The notes under the pieces were generated by a model. The model saw nothing but the letters and a program-made list of their open reading frames with translations. It was not told where the DNA came from and searched no databases. DNA of 64,000 nt from UBA7803 sp963822255. Its GTDB lineage: Bacteria; Pseudomonadota; Gammaproteobacteria; Pseudomonadales; Azotimanducaceae. Both the position numbers and the translations under genes were made by a program. Of this stretch, positions 35,496 through 44,608 are shown piece after piece (within the stretch, counting starts at the first letter, position 1; each line of letters begins with the position of its first letter). Where the stretch lies: positions 1,116,001-1,180,000 of the forward strand of contig CAWGGV010000008.1 in NCBI GenBank assembly GCA_963822255.1, given 5' to 3'.

Positions 35496-36056
35496 TCACC
35501 CCCATATGGCCTCCTCCCGGAACCCGAGTGCCTCGAAATCGGCCGCGCGCCGCGCCCGCTCCTGCGGAGCGTCGAGGAAGAACTCGTCAAGCTGCGGAGG
35601 TTCGACTCCGGTGCCGGAGAGCATCGCGTGAACCTGTCCGCGGTGGTGGATCTGATGCTGAAACAGGTGGAGGAGGATCCGATCCACCTGCTCGGTCTGC
35701 ACCCAGCCCCGCCGAGCCAGGTCGGCCGTGGCCGAAAGCCCCACGTCATCCAGAGCGTCGCAGAAGTCGAGCAGCCGGCGGTCCACGGCGCGCTGCTCGT
35801 GCACCAGGTCGGCAATGTCAGGACACGGGATTTCCGGCTCGAACGCCGCCGCCCCGAGGCCCGCGCCCTCGAGGCCGCTCACGTAGTACCAGTCGACGGT
35901 GAGGATGTGGTTCAGGGTGTGGATGATGGACGGAAAGAAGCCGGTGCGCTCGGCGCAGAGCTCCTCCGCCGACAGCGCTTCACAGGCAGCGAGCAGACGA
36001 TGGTTCGCCCACGCGTTGTTGTACGCCTGAGCGCGGAAGTAGGTGACGGCGGTCAT
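35496..36056 (-). CDS. DinB family putative metal-dependent enzyme
   Basis: 186 residues, a four-helix bundle of the DinB/YfiT type. The metal-binding histidines are in place: one in IIHTLNHIL near residue 48 and two in LFQHQIHHRGQVHAML near 135. It starts with YFRAQAYNNAWANHRLL, typical of the family. Members act as thiol-dependent transferases or have unknown roles; nothing here fixes the substrate. ATG 36056 has GGAG ten bases upstream. Confidence 0.88.
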   Translation of the reverse strand: MTAVTYFRAQAYNNAWANHRLLAACEALSAEELCAERTGFFPSIIHTLNHILTVDWYYVSGLEGAGLGAAAFEPEIPCPDIADLVHEQRAVDRRLLDFCDALDDVGLSATADLARRGWVQTEQVDRILLHLFQHQIHHRGQVHAMLSGTGVEPPQLDEFFLDAPQERARRAADFEALGFREEAIWG

Positions 36057-36130
36057 TGGCCCTTCTCCTACCGGGGTGAGCGTATTCCACACCCATGACG
36101 GCCGGATAAACAAGTATCGGTCAGCAGACC

Positions 36131-37009
36131 TTAAAGACCAGAAGAGGAGAAGAGGGATCGCGAGCCGCCGATCGCTCCGACGGTCAGCCGCACAGCGTCG
36201 CCCCGCCCGGCATCAGCTTGGGCGGCGCCATGTTGCACAGCGTCACCTTGCCCGGTGGTGCCGATCACCGTCCAGTCCGCACCGCGGGACTGGGTGGCGA
36301 AGGTGAGATCGGCGACGCGATCGCGATAGGCGTCGAACGCTGCGTCCAGCAGCGCCGGGTGGTTGTTCTGCTCGCTGACGTGACCGACCACCACCTGCAG
36401 GCCCGGGTGAGCCACCTCGGCGAGGAACGCGGCGGCCTGCTCGTTGGACAGGTGGCCCAGGTTGCTGGCGATGCGCCGCTTCACCGATTCCGGATAGCGG
36501 CCGCGGAGCAGCATGGGCACGTCGTGGTTGCTCTCCATCAGCAGCCCGTGGCACTGGCTGAACTGGCGGCAGACGAAGGGCGTCGGGTGGCCGAGGTCCG
36601 AGACCACGCCGACGCGTGTACCAGCGTGCTCGAAGGTGAACTGGGTGGGCTCGCGGGCGTCGTGGGGCACGATAACCGGGCACACGGTGACCGCGCCGAT
36701 GGAAAACGGCAGATGGCTATCGAAGACCTCGCCACGCATGCGCCATCCGGTCGCCTTCAAGGTGCCGAATGACGCGTAGACGGGCACCGCGTACTTGTGC
36801 GACAGCGCGGCTACGCCGGAAGCGTGGTCGGAGTGCTCGTGAGTGACCAGGATGGCGCTGAGGTCGCCGGGCCGCATCTCGAGGCGTGCCATGCGCCGCT
36901 CTGCCTGCTTGAGGGTAAAGCCGCAATCGACCAGGATGAGCTCGCCGCCTATCTCGATCAGGGTGCCGTTACCGCGGCTGCCGCTGCCGAGAGAGGCGAA
37001 TCGGATCAA
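36131..37009 (-). CDS. YycJ-like MBL-fold metallo-hydrolase
   Basis: 292 residues. Opening SLGSGSRGNGTLIEIGGELIL VDCG, then THEHSDHASG near residue 56 (the HxHxDH metal motif), a later histidine in VIVPHDAREP near 115, DLGHPTP near 138 and NHPALLDA near 220. This clade (WalJ/YycJ-like) is thought to be an exonuclease-type hydrolase. The last 45 residues are a variable tail not typical of the family. It overlaps bamC by four bases; this dapA-bamC-hydrolase order is known in gammaproteobacteria. Confidence 0.88.
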   Translation of the reverse strand: MIRFASLGSGSRGNGTLIEIGGELILVDCGFTLKQAERRMARLEMRPGDLSAILVTHEHSDHASGVAALSHKYAVPVYASFGTLKATGWRMRGEVFDSHLPFSIGAVTVCPVIVPHDAREPTQFTFEHAGTRVGVVSDLGHPTPFVCRQFSQCHGLLMESNHDVPMLLRGRYPESVKRRIASNLGHLSNEQAAAFLAEVAHPGLQVVVGHVSEQNNHPALLDAAFDAYRDRVADLTFATQSRGADWTVIGTTGQGDAVQHGAAQADAGRGDAVRLTVGAIGGSRSLFSSSGL

Positions 37010-38118
37010 CTGGCGTACTCGCGAATCAGCACCAGCACGTCCTGGGCGAATTCCCGATCGAGCGGCTTTCCTTCACCGTTAAGTGCAGCGACCGCGAAGC
37101 CGTCGCCCTGGGCAGGCTTCATGTCGAGCTGGATATTCTTCAGACCGTCGCCGCCGAAAGTCAGCAGGCGTCCGAAGAAGCCTCGCTTGCCGCGCTCCAC
37201 GTTCAGATCGCTCCGCAGGCTGATCTGGTACACGCCCTTCTGCTCGTCGGAATCGCGCACCTCGATCTTCGCTCGCGACAGGGCCTGGCCGATGGTCGCC
37301 CAGGCGCGTGCGCGGTCGAGCTTCAGCCGCAGCACGGGCGTGCCGCCCGGATCCACGTCGAGGAACGACTTGACCCCCGAGCCGATGTCCTGGGCCACCA
37401 TGGACACGGTCTGCTCCGATACGCGGGCAGCGACGTACGCGCCCATTTCGTTCAGCGCCTTCTGCTCGACGTCCCCCGAGTGGGACGCGACGTGATCGAG
37501 ATCCGTGAGCTGGGGCGCGCTGGATGGGGCGAACTCTGAATTCTCGTAGCGCACCTGCACCTCGGTGGTACGTTCCCTGAGCCCCGGCTCCACGCGAATC
37601 CGAAGCCGGTCGACGCCACCGTCGAGGCCTGCTTTGAGCTTGCCCTCACTGATGAGCTGCCGGATCACGTCGCGATACGAATGACCCGCATCGACCTGCA
37701 GCCACTGGGTGTCCAGGCGCCCGGCGCTCGGCGATTCCCAGGCCACCCCCACGCCGTTCTCGGCCAGAAACTGTTTGACCTTCGGCCACACGGTCGTCGG
37801 CGCCTCCGGGATCACGAGCCAACGCCGATCGCCCAGGCTCTGGATGCGCACCTCGTCGCGATTGTCGGTGGCGTAGATGGTGTCCGGACGCGGCGGCTGC
37901 TTGGGGAAGTATTCGGGGCGCAGGCGATCGGTGATGTCCGGAATGGGATTGGGGTCCTGCACACGCTCGGCGTTCAGATTGCCGGGGATGACGAGCGACT
38001 TGTTCTCCGTGGCCTTCAGATAGTCGTCGGACTTGTCGACGAAGATGCCCTTGTCGTCCGAGAGCCAGGAGCAGCCGGTGAGCACCAGCAGCAGCAAAAC
38101 GACGGCCGAACGAATCAC
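37006..38118 (-). CDS. bamC: BamC, outer-membrane assembly lipoprotein
   Basis: 370 residues. Signal peptide VIRSAVVLLLLVLTGC with a clear lipobox (LTGC, Cys near residue 17), then an extended region with SDDYLKATENKSLVIP, the conserved stretch that contacts BamD, and two helix-grip domains (about 100-215 and 225-370). BamC is an accessory lipoprotein of the Bam machine that inserts beta-barrel proteins. GTG start at 38118 overlaps the dapA stop as GTGA. Confidence 0.92.
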   Translation of the reverse strand: MIRSAVVLLLLVLTGCSWLSDDKGIFVDKSDDYLKATENKSLVIPGNLNAERVQDPNPIPDITDRLRPEYFPKQPPRPDTIYATDNRDEVRIQSLGDRRWLVIPEAPTTVWPKVKQFLAENGVGVAWESPSAGRLDTQWLQVDAGHSYRDVIRQLISEGKLKAGLDGGVDRLRIRVEPGLRERTTEVQVRYENSEFAPSSAPQLTDLDHVASHSGDVEQKALNEMGAYVAARVSEQTVSMVAQDIGSGVKSFLDVDPGGTPVLRLKLDRARAWATIGQALSRAKIEVRDSDEQKGVYQISLRSDLNVERGKRGFFGRLLTFGGDGLKNIQLDMKPAQGDGFAVAALNGEGKPLDREFAQDVLVLIREYAS

Positions 38119-38993
38119 AGCGCGCCCGCCTCCGTCAGCAGCCGGCGCAACTCCGGACGATGTTGCTCGGAAAGCTCGATCAGCGGCAGACGGATGCCGC
38201 GATCGATCCTGCCCATCTCGTAGAGCGCCCACTTGGTGGGCGTGGGGCTCGGTTCGACGAAGAGAAACTTGTGCAGGGGTTGCATGCGTAGGTCCAACTC
38301 GCGGGCTTCATCCAGATGGCCTTGCAGAAAGGCGGTGCAGAATTCCGACATCATCCGCGGCAGAACGTTCGCCGTTACCGAGATGGCGCCTACGGCTCCG
38401 AGCTCCATCATGCGCAGCGTCTGCGCGTCTTCACCGGACAGCACGATGAACTCCTCCGGCACCAGGGCGCGGATTTCGCCTACCCGCTCGGCGTTGCCGC
38501 ACGCCTCCTTGATGCCGACGATGTGGTCGATCTCGGCCAGCCGGGCCACCGTCTCCGGCTTCAGGTCGCAAGCCGTGCGCGGCGTCACGTTGTAGAGCAC
38601 CAGCGGCACGCTGGTGACCTCGGCGATGGCTTTGTAGTGACGGTACAGGCCTTCCTGGGTCGGCCGGTTGTAGTACGGCGTCACCAGCAGACAGCCATCG
38701 GCGCCGAGACGCTCGGCTTCCTGCGTCTGGTGGATGGCTTCCTGCGTGGAGTTCGACCCGGTGCCGGCGATCACGGGAACACGCCCCGCCACCACCTCGA
38801 TGGTGCGGCGGATCACCACCAGATGCTCAGGCGTATCCAGGGTCGGCGACTCGCCGGTGGTGCCCATGGGCACGATGCCGTGGGTACCTTCGGCGATGTG
38901 CCACTCGATCAGGGACTCGAGCGCCTCGAAGTCCACGGCGCCATCCGCCTTCATGGGCGTCACCAGGGCGACGATGCTTCCCCTCAACGTCAT
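38115..38993 (-). CDS. dapA: 4-hydroxy-tetrahydrodipicolinate synthase
   Basis: 292 residues. It condenses pyruvate with aspartate semialdehyde in lysine and peptidoglycan-precursor synthesis. TTGESPTL near residue 43 binds the carboxylate; YNVTPRTACDL near 133 holds the proton-relay Tyr and the Arg; GIKEACGN near 159 holds the Schiff-base lysine. The usual YNVP is YNVT here, a minor change. First gene of the dapA-bamC-hydrolase operon, translationally coupled to bamC. Confidence 0.96.
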   Translation of the reverse strand: MTLRGSIVALVTPMKADGAVDFEALESLIEWHIAEGTHGIVPMGTTGESPTLDTPEHLVVIRRTIEVVAGRVPVIAGTGSNSTQEAIHQTQEAERLGADGCLLVTPYYNRPTQEGLYRHYKAIAEVTSVPLVLYNVTPRTACDLKPETVARLAEIDHIVGIKEACGNAERVGEIRALVPEEFIVLSGEDAQTLRMMELGAVGAISVTANVLPRMMSEFCTAFLQGHLDEARELDLRMQPLHKFLFVEPSPTPTKWALYEMGRIDRGIRLPLIELSEQHRPELRRLLTEAGAL

Positions 38994-39091
38994 GATGCGG
39001 AGCGCCTCTTCAGGACACCGGCGGCGAAAGACCGCGTGGTGAAAAACCGCGCAATGTTACTTGAGCCGCGACGGCCACCACAAGTTCGAGC

Positions 39092-40267
39092 TCAGCCATC
39101 CGCCGTCTTGGGCCTGGCGGCGGTGCGCGGCGTATGGGTCGCCGTGCGCACGGTGCCTTCGCCGCTCTGCAGCGGCAGCTCCGACGCGGCAGCGCCTTCC
39201 GCCGCCAGCTCACCCTCGTGCCGCGGCCAGGCGTTGTAGATGGCCTTCACCAGAGTCGCCAGGGGGATGGCGAAGAAGATGCCCCAGAAGCCCCACAAGC
39301 CGCCGAACACCAGAATCGCCAGAATGATGGTGATGGGATGCAGGTCGTTGGCCTCGGAGAACAGCAGCGGCACGAGCACATTACCGTCCAGGAACTGGAT
39401 GATCGTGTAAGCCACCAGCACCCAGGCCAGGTCCCACGACCAGCCGAACTGGATGATGCCCACCAGCGCCACGGGCACCGTCACCACCGCAGCCCCGATG
39501 AACGGAATCAGCACCGACAGCCCCACGATCAGCCCCAGCAACGCCGCGTAGTTGAGACCGAGCAAGGTGAACGTCACGAAGGTGACGCCGCCGACGATGA
39601 GAATCTCCACCGCTTTGCCGCGCACGTAGTTGGCGAGCTGACGATTCATCTCTGCGCCGACCTCGTTGAGCATCGGCCTGTGCCGGGGCAGCAGCGAGAG
39701 GAACCAGGTCATCAGCACATCCCGGTCCTTGAGAAAGAAGAACACGGAAATCGGCACCAGCACCACGTAGATGATCAACGCCACCAACGACGGCACGTTG
39801 GACACCAGCGCCTCCAGGACATTGCCGCTGACGGTGCCCACCTGGTGGGTGGCGATCCCGAGCCACTGATCGATCTGGGTCTGGGTGATCAGGTCCGGGA
39901 ACCGCTCCGCCAGATCACGGCCGATCTCCCGCAGGCGCACCATGAGCTCCGGCAACGCGCCGATCATGCTGCGAAGCTGCTGCCACATCAGCGGCACCAG
40001 GAAGCCGAGAAAGGTGATCATGGCACCGACGAACAGCACGAACGTCAGGTAAACGGCTGACCGTTCCGACATGCGCAGCGCCATCAGCCGCCGCACCAGT
40101 CCCTGCAGCAGAAAGGCGACCACCAGCCCCGCGAGCACGGGCGCCAGCACCCCGCCCAGCAGAAACAGCACCAACCCGCCGGCGACCAGCAGCATCACCA
40201 GGTAGATCGCTTCCTCGTGGGAAAAATAGCGGTTGATCCACCCGCTGATGACCTCGAGAAAGCGCAT
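39092..40267 (-). CDS. AI-2E family (PerM-like) permease
   Basis: 391 residues, seven to eight membrane helices with the AI-2E transporter pattern: VLAGLVVAFLLQGLVRRL early, a periplasmic helical region (about 95-160), then IYVVLVPISVFFFLKDRD, IPFIGAAVVTVPVAL, and the C-terminal NDLHPITIILAILVFGGLWGFWGIF. Roles range from signal export to Na+(Li+)/H+ antiport; none can be assigned here. The cytoplasmic tail is Ala/Glu-rich. The start overlaps the tusA stop by one base, so the pair is one operon. Confidence 0.92.
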   Translation of the reverse strand: MRFLEVISGWINRYFSHEEAIYLVMLLVAGGLVLFLLGGVLAPVLAGLVVAFLLQGLVRRLMALRMSERSAVYLTFVLFVGAMITFLGFLVPLMWQQLRSMIGALPELMVRLREIGRDLAERFPDLITQTQIDQWLGIATHQVGTVSGNVLEALVSNVPSLVALIIYVVLVPISVFFFLKDRDVLMTWFLSLLPRHRPMLNEVGAEMNRQLANYVRGKAVEILIVGGVTFVTFTLLGLNYAALLGLIVGLSVLIPFIGAAVVTVPVALVGIIQFGWSWDLAWVLVAYTIIQFLDGNVLVPLLFSEANDLHPITIILAILVFGGLWGFWGIFFAIPLATLVKAIYNAWPRHEGELAAEGAAASELPLQSGEGTVRTATHTPRTAARPKTADG

Positions 40268-40506
40268 CAGCCCATCTTCTTGCGAATCACGTAGACGTAC
40301 GTGTCTCCGTCCTGGCGGGCCTCGAGCAGAGCGTTTCCGCTCTGCGTCGAGAACAACTCGAAGTCACGCACGGAGCCCGGATCGGTGGCGAGCACCTTCA
40401 GCAGCGCATCCGGCTCCATCTCGTTCAATGCTTTCTTCGCCTTGAGCAACGGCATGGGACAGTTCAGCCCCTTGACATCCAGCAGCCGTGGCTCAGAGTC
40501 GCTCAT
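40267..40506 (-). CDS. tusA: TusA family sulfurtransferase-like protein
   Basis: 79 residues. VKGLNCPMPLLKAKKAL carries the conserved CPxP motif with the sulfur-carrying cysteine near residue 16, followed by LATDPGSVRDFELFS, as in TusA/SirA proteins. It is a sulfur carrier, in some organisms for tRNA thiolation and in others for sulfur trafficking. Start ATG 40506; a longer reading to 40632 runs into the divergent protease promoter. Coupled to the AI-2E permease gene. Confidence 0.9.
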   Translation of the reverse strand: MSDSEPRLLDVKGLNCPMPLLKAKKALNEMEPDALLKVLATDPGSVRDFELFSTQSGNALLEARQDGDTYVYVIRKKMG

Positions 40507-40570
40507 GAGGGCAGAATATAGTGCGTGGAGGCCCCGCGCCAATGGAACTTTCCACCCTGGGGGCGCGTCC

Positions 40571-42079
40571 ATGCAGTATCGAGCGGGCAGTATCATGCAG
40601 GTAACGAGACGGCGAAAAACGACGCGCGCCACCGGCCGCTGGCGGGCGCTTGCGGGCGCACTGGTGTGCCTGGTAATCGCGGTTGCTCTGCCGGCACGGG
40701 CGGACGTCTCCCCGGAAGATCTGCCCGTTCTCGGCGACGCCTCCTCCCGGTTGATCTCGCCGGAGATGGAACGGGAGATCGGCAGCCAATTCCTGAAGCA
40801 GCTTCACGCCTCGCTGCCCACCATCGACGATCCCATCCTCAAATACTGGGTCGCCCGCCAGATCACCGATCTCGCCCAGCACTCCGAGCTGCACGACAAC
40901 CTCATGCAGGTGGTGCTGATCGACAGCAAGGAACTCAACGCCTTCGCGGCCCCCGGCGGCGTGGTGGGCATCAATCTGGGGCTGCTGCTCCAGGCCGACG
41001 ACATCAGCGAGTACTCCGCCGTGCTCGCCCACGAACTCGCGCACCTCTCGCAGCGCCACTTCGCCCGCGGCGTCGAGGAGCAGCGGGCACAGAGCCTGCC
41101 CACCCTGGCCAGCCTGATCGCCGCCATCATGATCGGCGCGGTGGGCGGCGGTGACGCCGGCATCGCGGCGGTGTCGGCAGCTCAGGCCGCGGCTCAATCC
41201 AACCAGCTCAGCTTCAGCCGCAGCCGAGAGCAGGAGGCAGACCGCATCGGCATCAATACGCTGGTGAATGCCGGCCTCGACCCCCGCGGTATGCCGCGCA
41301 TGTTCGAGCGCATGCAGCGCGCCTATCGCTTCTCCGCGGAGCCGCCCGAGTTCCTGCTCACCCACCCGCTGACGGAGGCGCGCATCAGCGATGCCCGTCA
41401 GCAGGTACAGAAGTACCCCGACAAGAAGTATCCCACCTCGACGGATTACCAGCTCATGCGCGCCCGCGTGCAGGTGCGTTATGCAGATTCGCCCGAGGCG
41501 GCAGTGAAGCAGTTCGAGAAAGAAGTGCAGGACTATCCGGATTCCGAGGCGGCGCGATACGGGCTTGCGCTGGCCCTCTCCGGAGCCGGCGAGCACGACA
41601 AGGCCCTGGCGCTGGGGGATGAGCTGTTCAGCAACGACCCGCGCAGCATTCTGAACATCGCCGCCTACGCCGATCTGCTGATCAAGGCGAACAAATACGA
41701 TCAGGCCGAACGCCTGCTCACCCACAACCTGACCCTGAATCCGGGCAATGCTCCGCTGTCCATGCTCTACGCCGACGTCCTCAGCGATCGGCAGAAGTAC
41801 GACAAGGCGGAAGCCGTCCTGCAACGTCAGAGTGTCCTGCGCAAGGACGACGTGGACGTCTGGTTCCAGCTCGCCGAGGTGGCCGGCGAGGCCGGCGACA
41901 TCATCGAGGTTCACCGGGCCCGCGCCGAATACTTCGCCCTCCACGGCGCCTATCAGAAGGCCATCGCCCACCTCGAATATGCCCGGCGCATCGTCGACCA
42001 CGACGATACTCAGCTCCTCGCCCAGCTCGACCAGCGCATTGACGACTTCCGCACGGCGCTTCGCGTCGCCCAGTCCTGA
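40571..42079 (+). CDS. bepA: BepA-like periplasmic M48 metalloprotease with TPR domain
   Basis: 502 residues. Signal peptide with an Arg-rich start and LVCLVIAVALPARA core, then the M48 protease domain: AVLAHELAHLSQRH near residue 152 (HExxH zinc site), SREQEADRIG near 220 with the third ligand, and a lid region. TPR repeats fill about 300-495. BepA checks stalled outer-membrane proteins such as LptD at the Bam complex, in keeping with bamC 3 kb away. ATG 40571 and ATG 40595 are both possible starts; either leaves a working signal peptide. Confidence 0.92.
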   Translation: MQYRAGSIMQVTRRRKTTRATGRWRALAGALVCLVIAVALPARADVSPEDLPVLGDASSRLISPEMEREIGSQFLKQLHASLPTIDDPILKYWVARQITDLAQHSELHDNLMQVVLIDSKELNAFAAPGGVVGINLGLLLQADDISEYSAVLAHELAHLSQRHFARGVEEQRAQSLPTLASLIAAIMIGAVGGGDAGIAAVSAAQAAAQSNQLSFSRSREQEADRIGINTLVNAGLDPRGMPRMFERMQRAYRFSAEPPEFLLTHPLTEARISDARQQVQKYPDKKYPTSTDYQLMRARVQVRYADSPEAAVKQFEKEVQDYPDSEAARYGLALALSGAGEHDKALALGDELFSNDPRSILNIAAYADLLIKANKYDQAERLLTHNLTLNPGNAPLSMLYADVLSDRQKYDKAEAVLQRQSVLRKDDVDVWFQLAEVAGEAGDIIEVHRARAEYFALHGAYQKAIAHLEYARRIVDHDDTQLLAQLDQRIDDFRTALRVAQS

Positions 42080-42118
42080 CAGCCTGCGGTCGGTTGACGC
42101 CACTTCCGGCGGGCGGTC

Positions 42119-42505
42119 GGGCCGGGCGCGTCTTCGCGGGCCTCGGGCGACCCCCTCCGGGGGTTCCCTCACTGCGCACAGTTGCCTGCTGCGCTCCGCT
42201 GTGCAGTCAATCTGCTCCGTTCGGTCGCGCTATAGGGCACTCGCGAAGACGCGCCCGGCCCGCCCGCTCGAAGTCCTTCGCCGGCCGACGTCTGCCAGGA
42301 TCGGCCGACGCCGCTGATAACGCCGCTCAACGCGAACCGAGGAGAAGGACGCCGGCCGTGGGTCGACGTGGGCTGCGGAAACACTTTGCAGACCGTGTAG
42401 CGAGGCCGAGCGCAGCAGATTGACCGCGCAGCGGGCAACTCTGCGGAGCGAGGGCAGCCCCGGAGGGGCCCGAGCGAGGTCAGCAAAGTGCTGTTCCGCA
42501 GCCCC
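42119..42505. repeat. Two nested inverted-repeat units sharing a core, in opposite orientation
   Basis: Unit 1: arms GGGCCGGGCGCGTCTTCGCG (42119-42138) and its exact complement (42242-42261). Unit 2: arms GGGCTGCGGAAACACTTTGC at 42370-42389 (plus AGACC) and a near-complement at 42478-42504. The loops (about 42144-42230 and 42395-42477) hold the same imperfect core of about 80 bases, with GTTGCC…GCTGCG and GTCAATCTGCT on the plus strand in unit 1 and on the minus strand in unit 2. Open frames here lack any protein signature. Fills the bepA-nadA gap. Confidence 0.65.
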
Positions 42506-42566
42506 GCGGCGACACCCGCCCAGTAGAACCATTCTCCACCGATGAACGCGAGTGAAGGCCGAAATC

Positions 42567-43616
42567 TCAGCGCGGAAAGTCGAGCATGCGCTGCAGAGGG
42601 ACCATGGCCCGGCGGCCGACCTCCGGGTCGACGTGGATCTCGTTCGCGGCCATCAGCTCATCGCTCTCGAGGCAGGCAGCGAGTTGCTTCAGCTCGTTCA
42701 TGGCCATCCACGGACAATGCGCGCAGCTCCTGCAGGTGGCGCCCTCCCCGGCCGTCGGCGCTTCGATGAAACGCTTGTCAGGATTGCGCTGACGCAGCTT
42801 GTGGAAGATGCCGCGGTCGGTGGCGACGATGAACATTTTGTGGGGCAGCTCCCCCGCCGCCTTGATGATCTGGCTGGTGGAGCCCACGGCGTCGGCAATG
42901 TCGATGACGGCCGCCGGCGACTCCGGGTGCACCAGCACGCCGGCATCGGGATAGACGGCCTTCAGGTCGAATAGCGCCTGGGACTTGAATTCCTCGTGCA
43001 CCACGCAGGCGCCGTTCCACAGCAGCATGTCGGCGCCGGTGCGCGCCTGGATCCAGTGGCCCAGGTGCTTGTCGGGGGCCCAGATGATCTTCTCGCCCTG
43101 ATCGTGCAGGTGCTCCACGATGGGCAGCGCCACGCTGCTCGTCACCACCCAGTCGGAAAGTGCCTTGACCTTGGCCGAGGTGTTGGCATACACCACCACC
43201 TTGCGCTCCGGATGCTCGCGGCAGAACGCTTCGAACTCGTCCGGTGGGCAGCCTAGGTCCAGCGAGCATTCCGCCTCCAGAGTCGGCATCACCACTCGCT
43301 TCTCCGGCGAGAGAATCTTCGCCGTCTCGCCCATGAACCGGACTCCGGCCACCACCAGCGTCGAAGCCGCGTGATTCTTGCCGAAGCGCGCCATCTCCAG
43401 AGAATCCGAGACGCAGCCGCCGGTCTCCTCCGCCAGGTCCTGAACGTCGGCGTCCACGTAGTAGTGGGCCACGAGCACGGCGCCCAGCTCCCGGAGCCTT
43501 GCTTTGATCCGGTTGCGCAGATCCACCTTCTCCATCGCGTCGAGATGTTCCGGCTCGTAGAGCGGTATCCGATCGAGGGACAATGTGTAGTCCGGCATCT
43601 GGCTCGGTGCATTCAT
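42567..43616 (-). CDS. nadA: Quinolinate synthase
   Basis: 349 residues, full length. With dihydroxyacetone phosphate and iminoaspartate it makes quinolinate for NAD synthesis, using one [4Fe-4S] cluster. AHYYVDADVQDLAEETGG near residue 48 binds substrate. The three cluster cysteines are in EAECSLDLGCPPDE (about 113), WNGACVVHEEF (about 200) and CRSCAHCPWMAMN (about 295). No nadB or nadC in the window; pnuC at 14.3 kb is the only other NAD-related gene. Confidence 0.96.
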   Translation of the reverse strand: MNAPSQMPDYTLSLDRIPLYEPEHLDAMEKVDLRNRIKARLRELGAVLVAHYYVDADVQDLAEETGGCVSDSLEMARFGKNHAASTLVVAGVRFMGETAKILSPEKRVVMPTLEAECSLDLGCPPDEFEAFCREHPERKVVVYANTSAKVKALSDWVVTSSVALPIVEHLHDQGEKIIWAPDKHLGHWIQARTGADMLLWNGACVVHEEFKSQALFDLKAVYPDAGVLVHPESPAAVIDIADAVGSTSQIIKAAGELPHKMFIVATDRGIFHKLRQRNPDKRFIEAPTAGEGATCRSCAHCPWMAMNELKQLAACLESDELMAANEIHVDPEVGRRAMVPLQRMLDFPR

Positions 43617-43737
43617 CGGCTTTCCCCAGGCCCGATTCAGTAACCTACTGTCACTTTATGACGGCATGACAGAATGATTTCAACGTCGAGCGCCTTACAG
43701 TCACGATCCGGCGATCGCCCCTACGCGGCCAGGCAGT

Positions 43738-44598
43738 ATGCCTGATATAGCATTCCTCGTCGGAGACGTCGCCGCGGCCCGTCACGACAACCACGAGCGC
43801 TTGCCCCGGGCATTCCGAGCGGCGGGCTGGAACGTCGCCCTGCTGCCTCAGGAGTCGGTGCATCTGACGCCGGAAGGCGTACGTTTCGACGCCGAGGACC
43901 CGGCGCGCTTCTCGTTGATCTGGCTCGTGGGCATGGGCCGCGCTCACACCTTCTTGGACCGCATGCAGTTGCTTCGGTTGCTGCCTCAAGGCCGATTCGT
44001 CGTGCCGGTGGACGCATTCGTCTACCGGCATGCCAAGTACCCCTGGTGGCGCCGCATGCCGGAGACCTACGCCAGCAGCGATGCCACCTTCCTGAAGTCC
44101 CGGCTCGCCCGGGGAGGCGAGTGGGTGGTCAAGCATCCTGCCGGAAGCTACGGACGGGATTTCGCCCTCGTGCGGGACGACGCCGACGGCGCGGCATTCA
44201 TCGACCGCCTCACCAGCCGCGACGACGGCAGCTATTGCCTGCTGCAACGTTTTGTCCCGGAGATCGCCGAGGGCGAGAAGCGCACCCTGGTGGCCGGCGG
44301 CCGCGTCATCGGCACGTACCTGCGCCGGCCCGGCGCCGATCTGCGTGCCAATCTGGCGGCCGGAGGCACGCCCGACGCCGCCGAGCTCACCGCGGCAGAG
44401 CGGGAGCTGGTGCTCTCGGTGGCGGACGAGCTCGCTTCGGGCGGGGTCGGGTTCGCGGCTGTGGACACGGTCTACCCCTACCTGATGGAGGTCAATCTGG
44501 CCAATCCGGGGGGGTTGGCGACGCTGGAGGCGCTCTACGGCAAGGACTTGAGCGGCGAAGTGGTGACAGCCTTGGAGGCATGGCGGGACAGGTGCTGA
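43738..44598 (+). CDS. ATP-grasp protein related to glutathione synthetase
   Basis: 286 residues. N-terminal Rossmann-like part (about 1-105), then the ATP-grasp part: GEWVVKHPAGSYGRDFALV near 125-143 (ATP-binding Lys and glycine loop), YCLLQRFVPEI near 165, EKRTLVAGGRVIGTYLRRPG near 180-200 and VDTVYPYLMEVNLANPGG near 240-257, where Asp/Glu/Asn bind magnesium. This is the GshB/RimK-like set. At 286 residues it is about 30 shorter than GshB, and the acceptor substrate cannot be told. A REP array begins ten bases after the stop. Confidence 0.75.
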   Translation: MPDIAFLVGDVAAARHDNHERLPRAFRAAGWNVALLPQESVHLTPEGVRFDAEDPARFSLIWLVGMGRAHTFLDRMQLLRLLPQGRFVVPVDAFVYRHAKYPWWRRMPETYASSDATFLKSRLARGGEWVVKHPAGSYGRDFALVRDDADGAAFIDRLTSRDDGSYCLLQRFVPEIAEGEKRTLVAGGRVIGTYLRRPGADLRANLAAGGTPDAAELTAAERELVLSVADELASGGVGFAAVDTVYPYLMEVNLANPGGLATLEALYGKDLSGEVVTALEAWRDRC

Positions 44599-44608
44599 CA
44601 GTTTGCTG

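Noticed and set aside
42169..42532. Open frames of about 100 codons on the minus strand
   Set aside because: They run through the nested inverted repeats, with low-complexity Arg/Ser/Ala content and no ribosome site.
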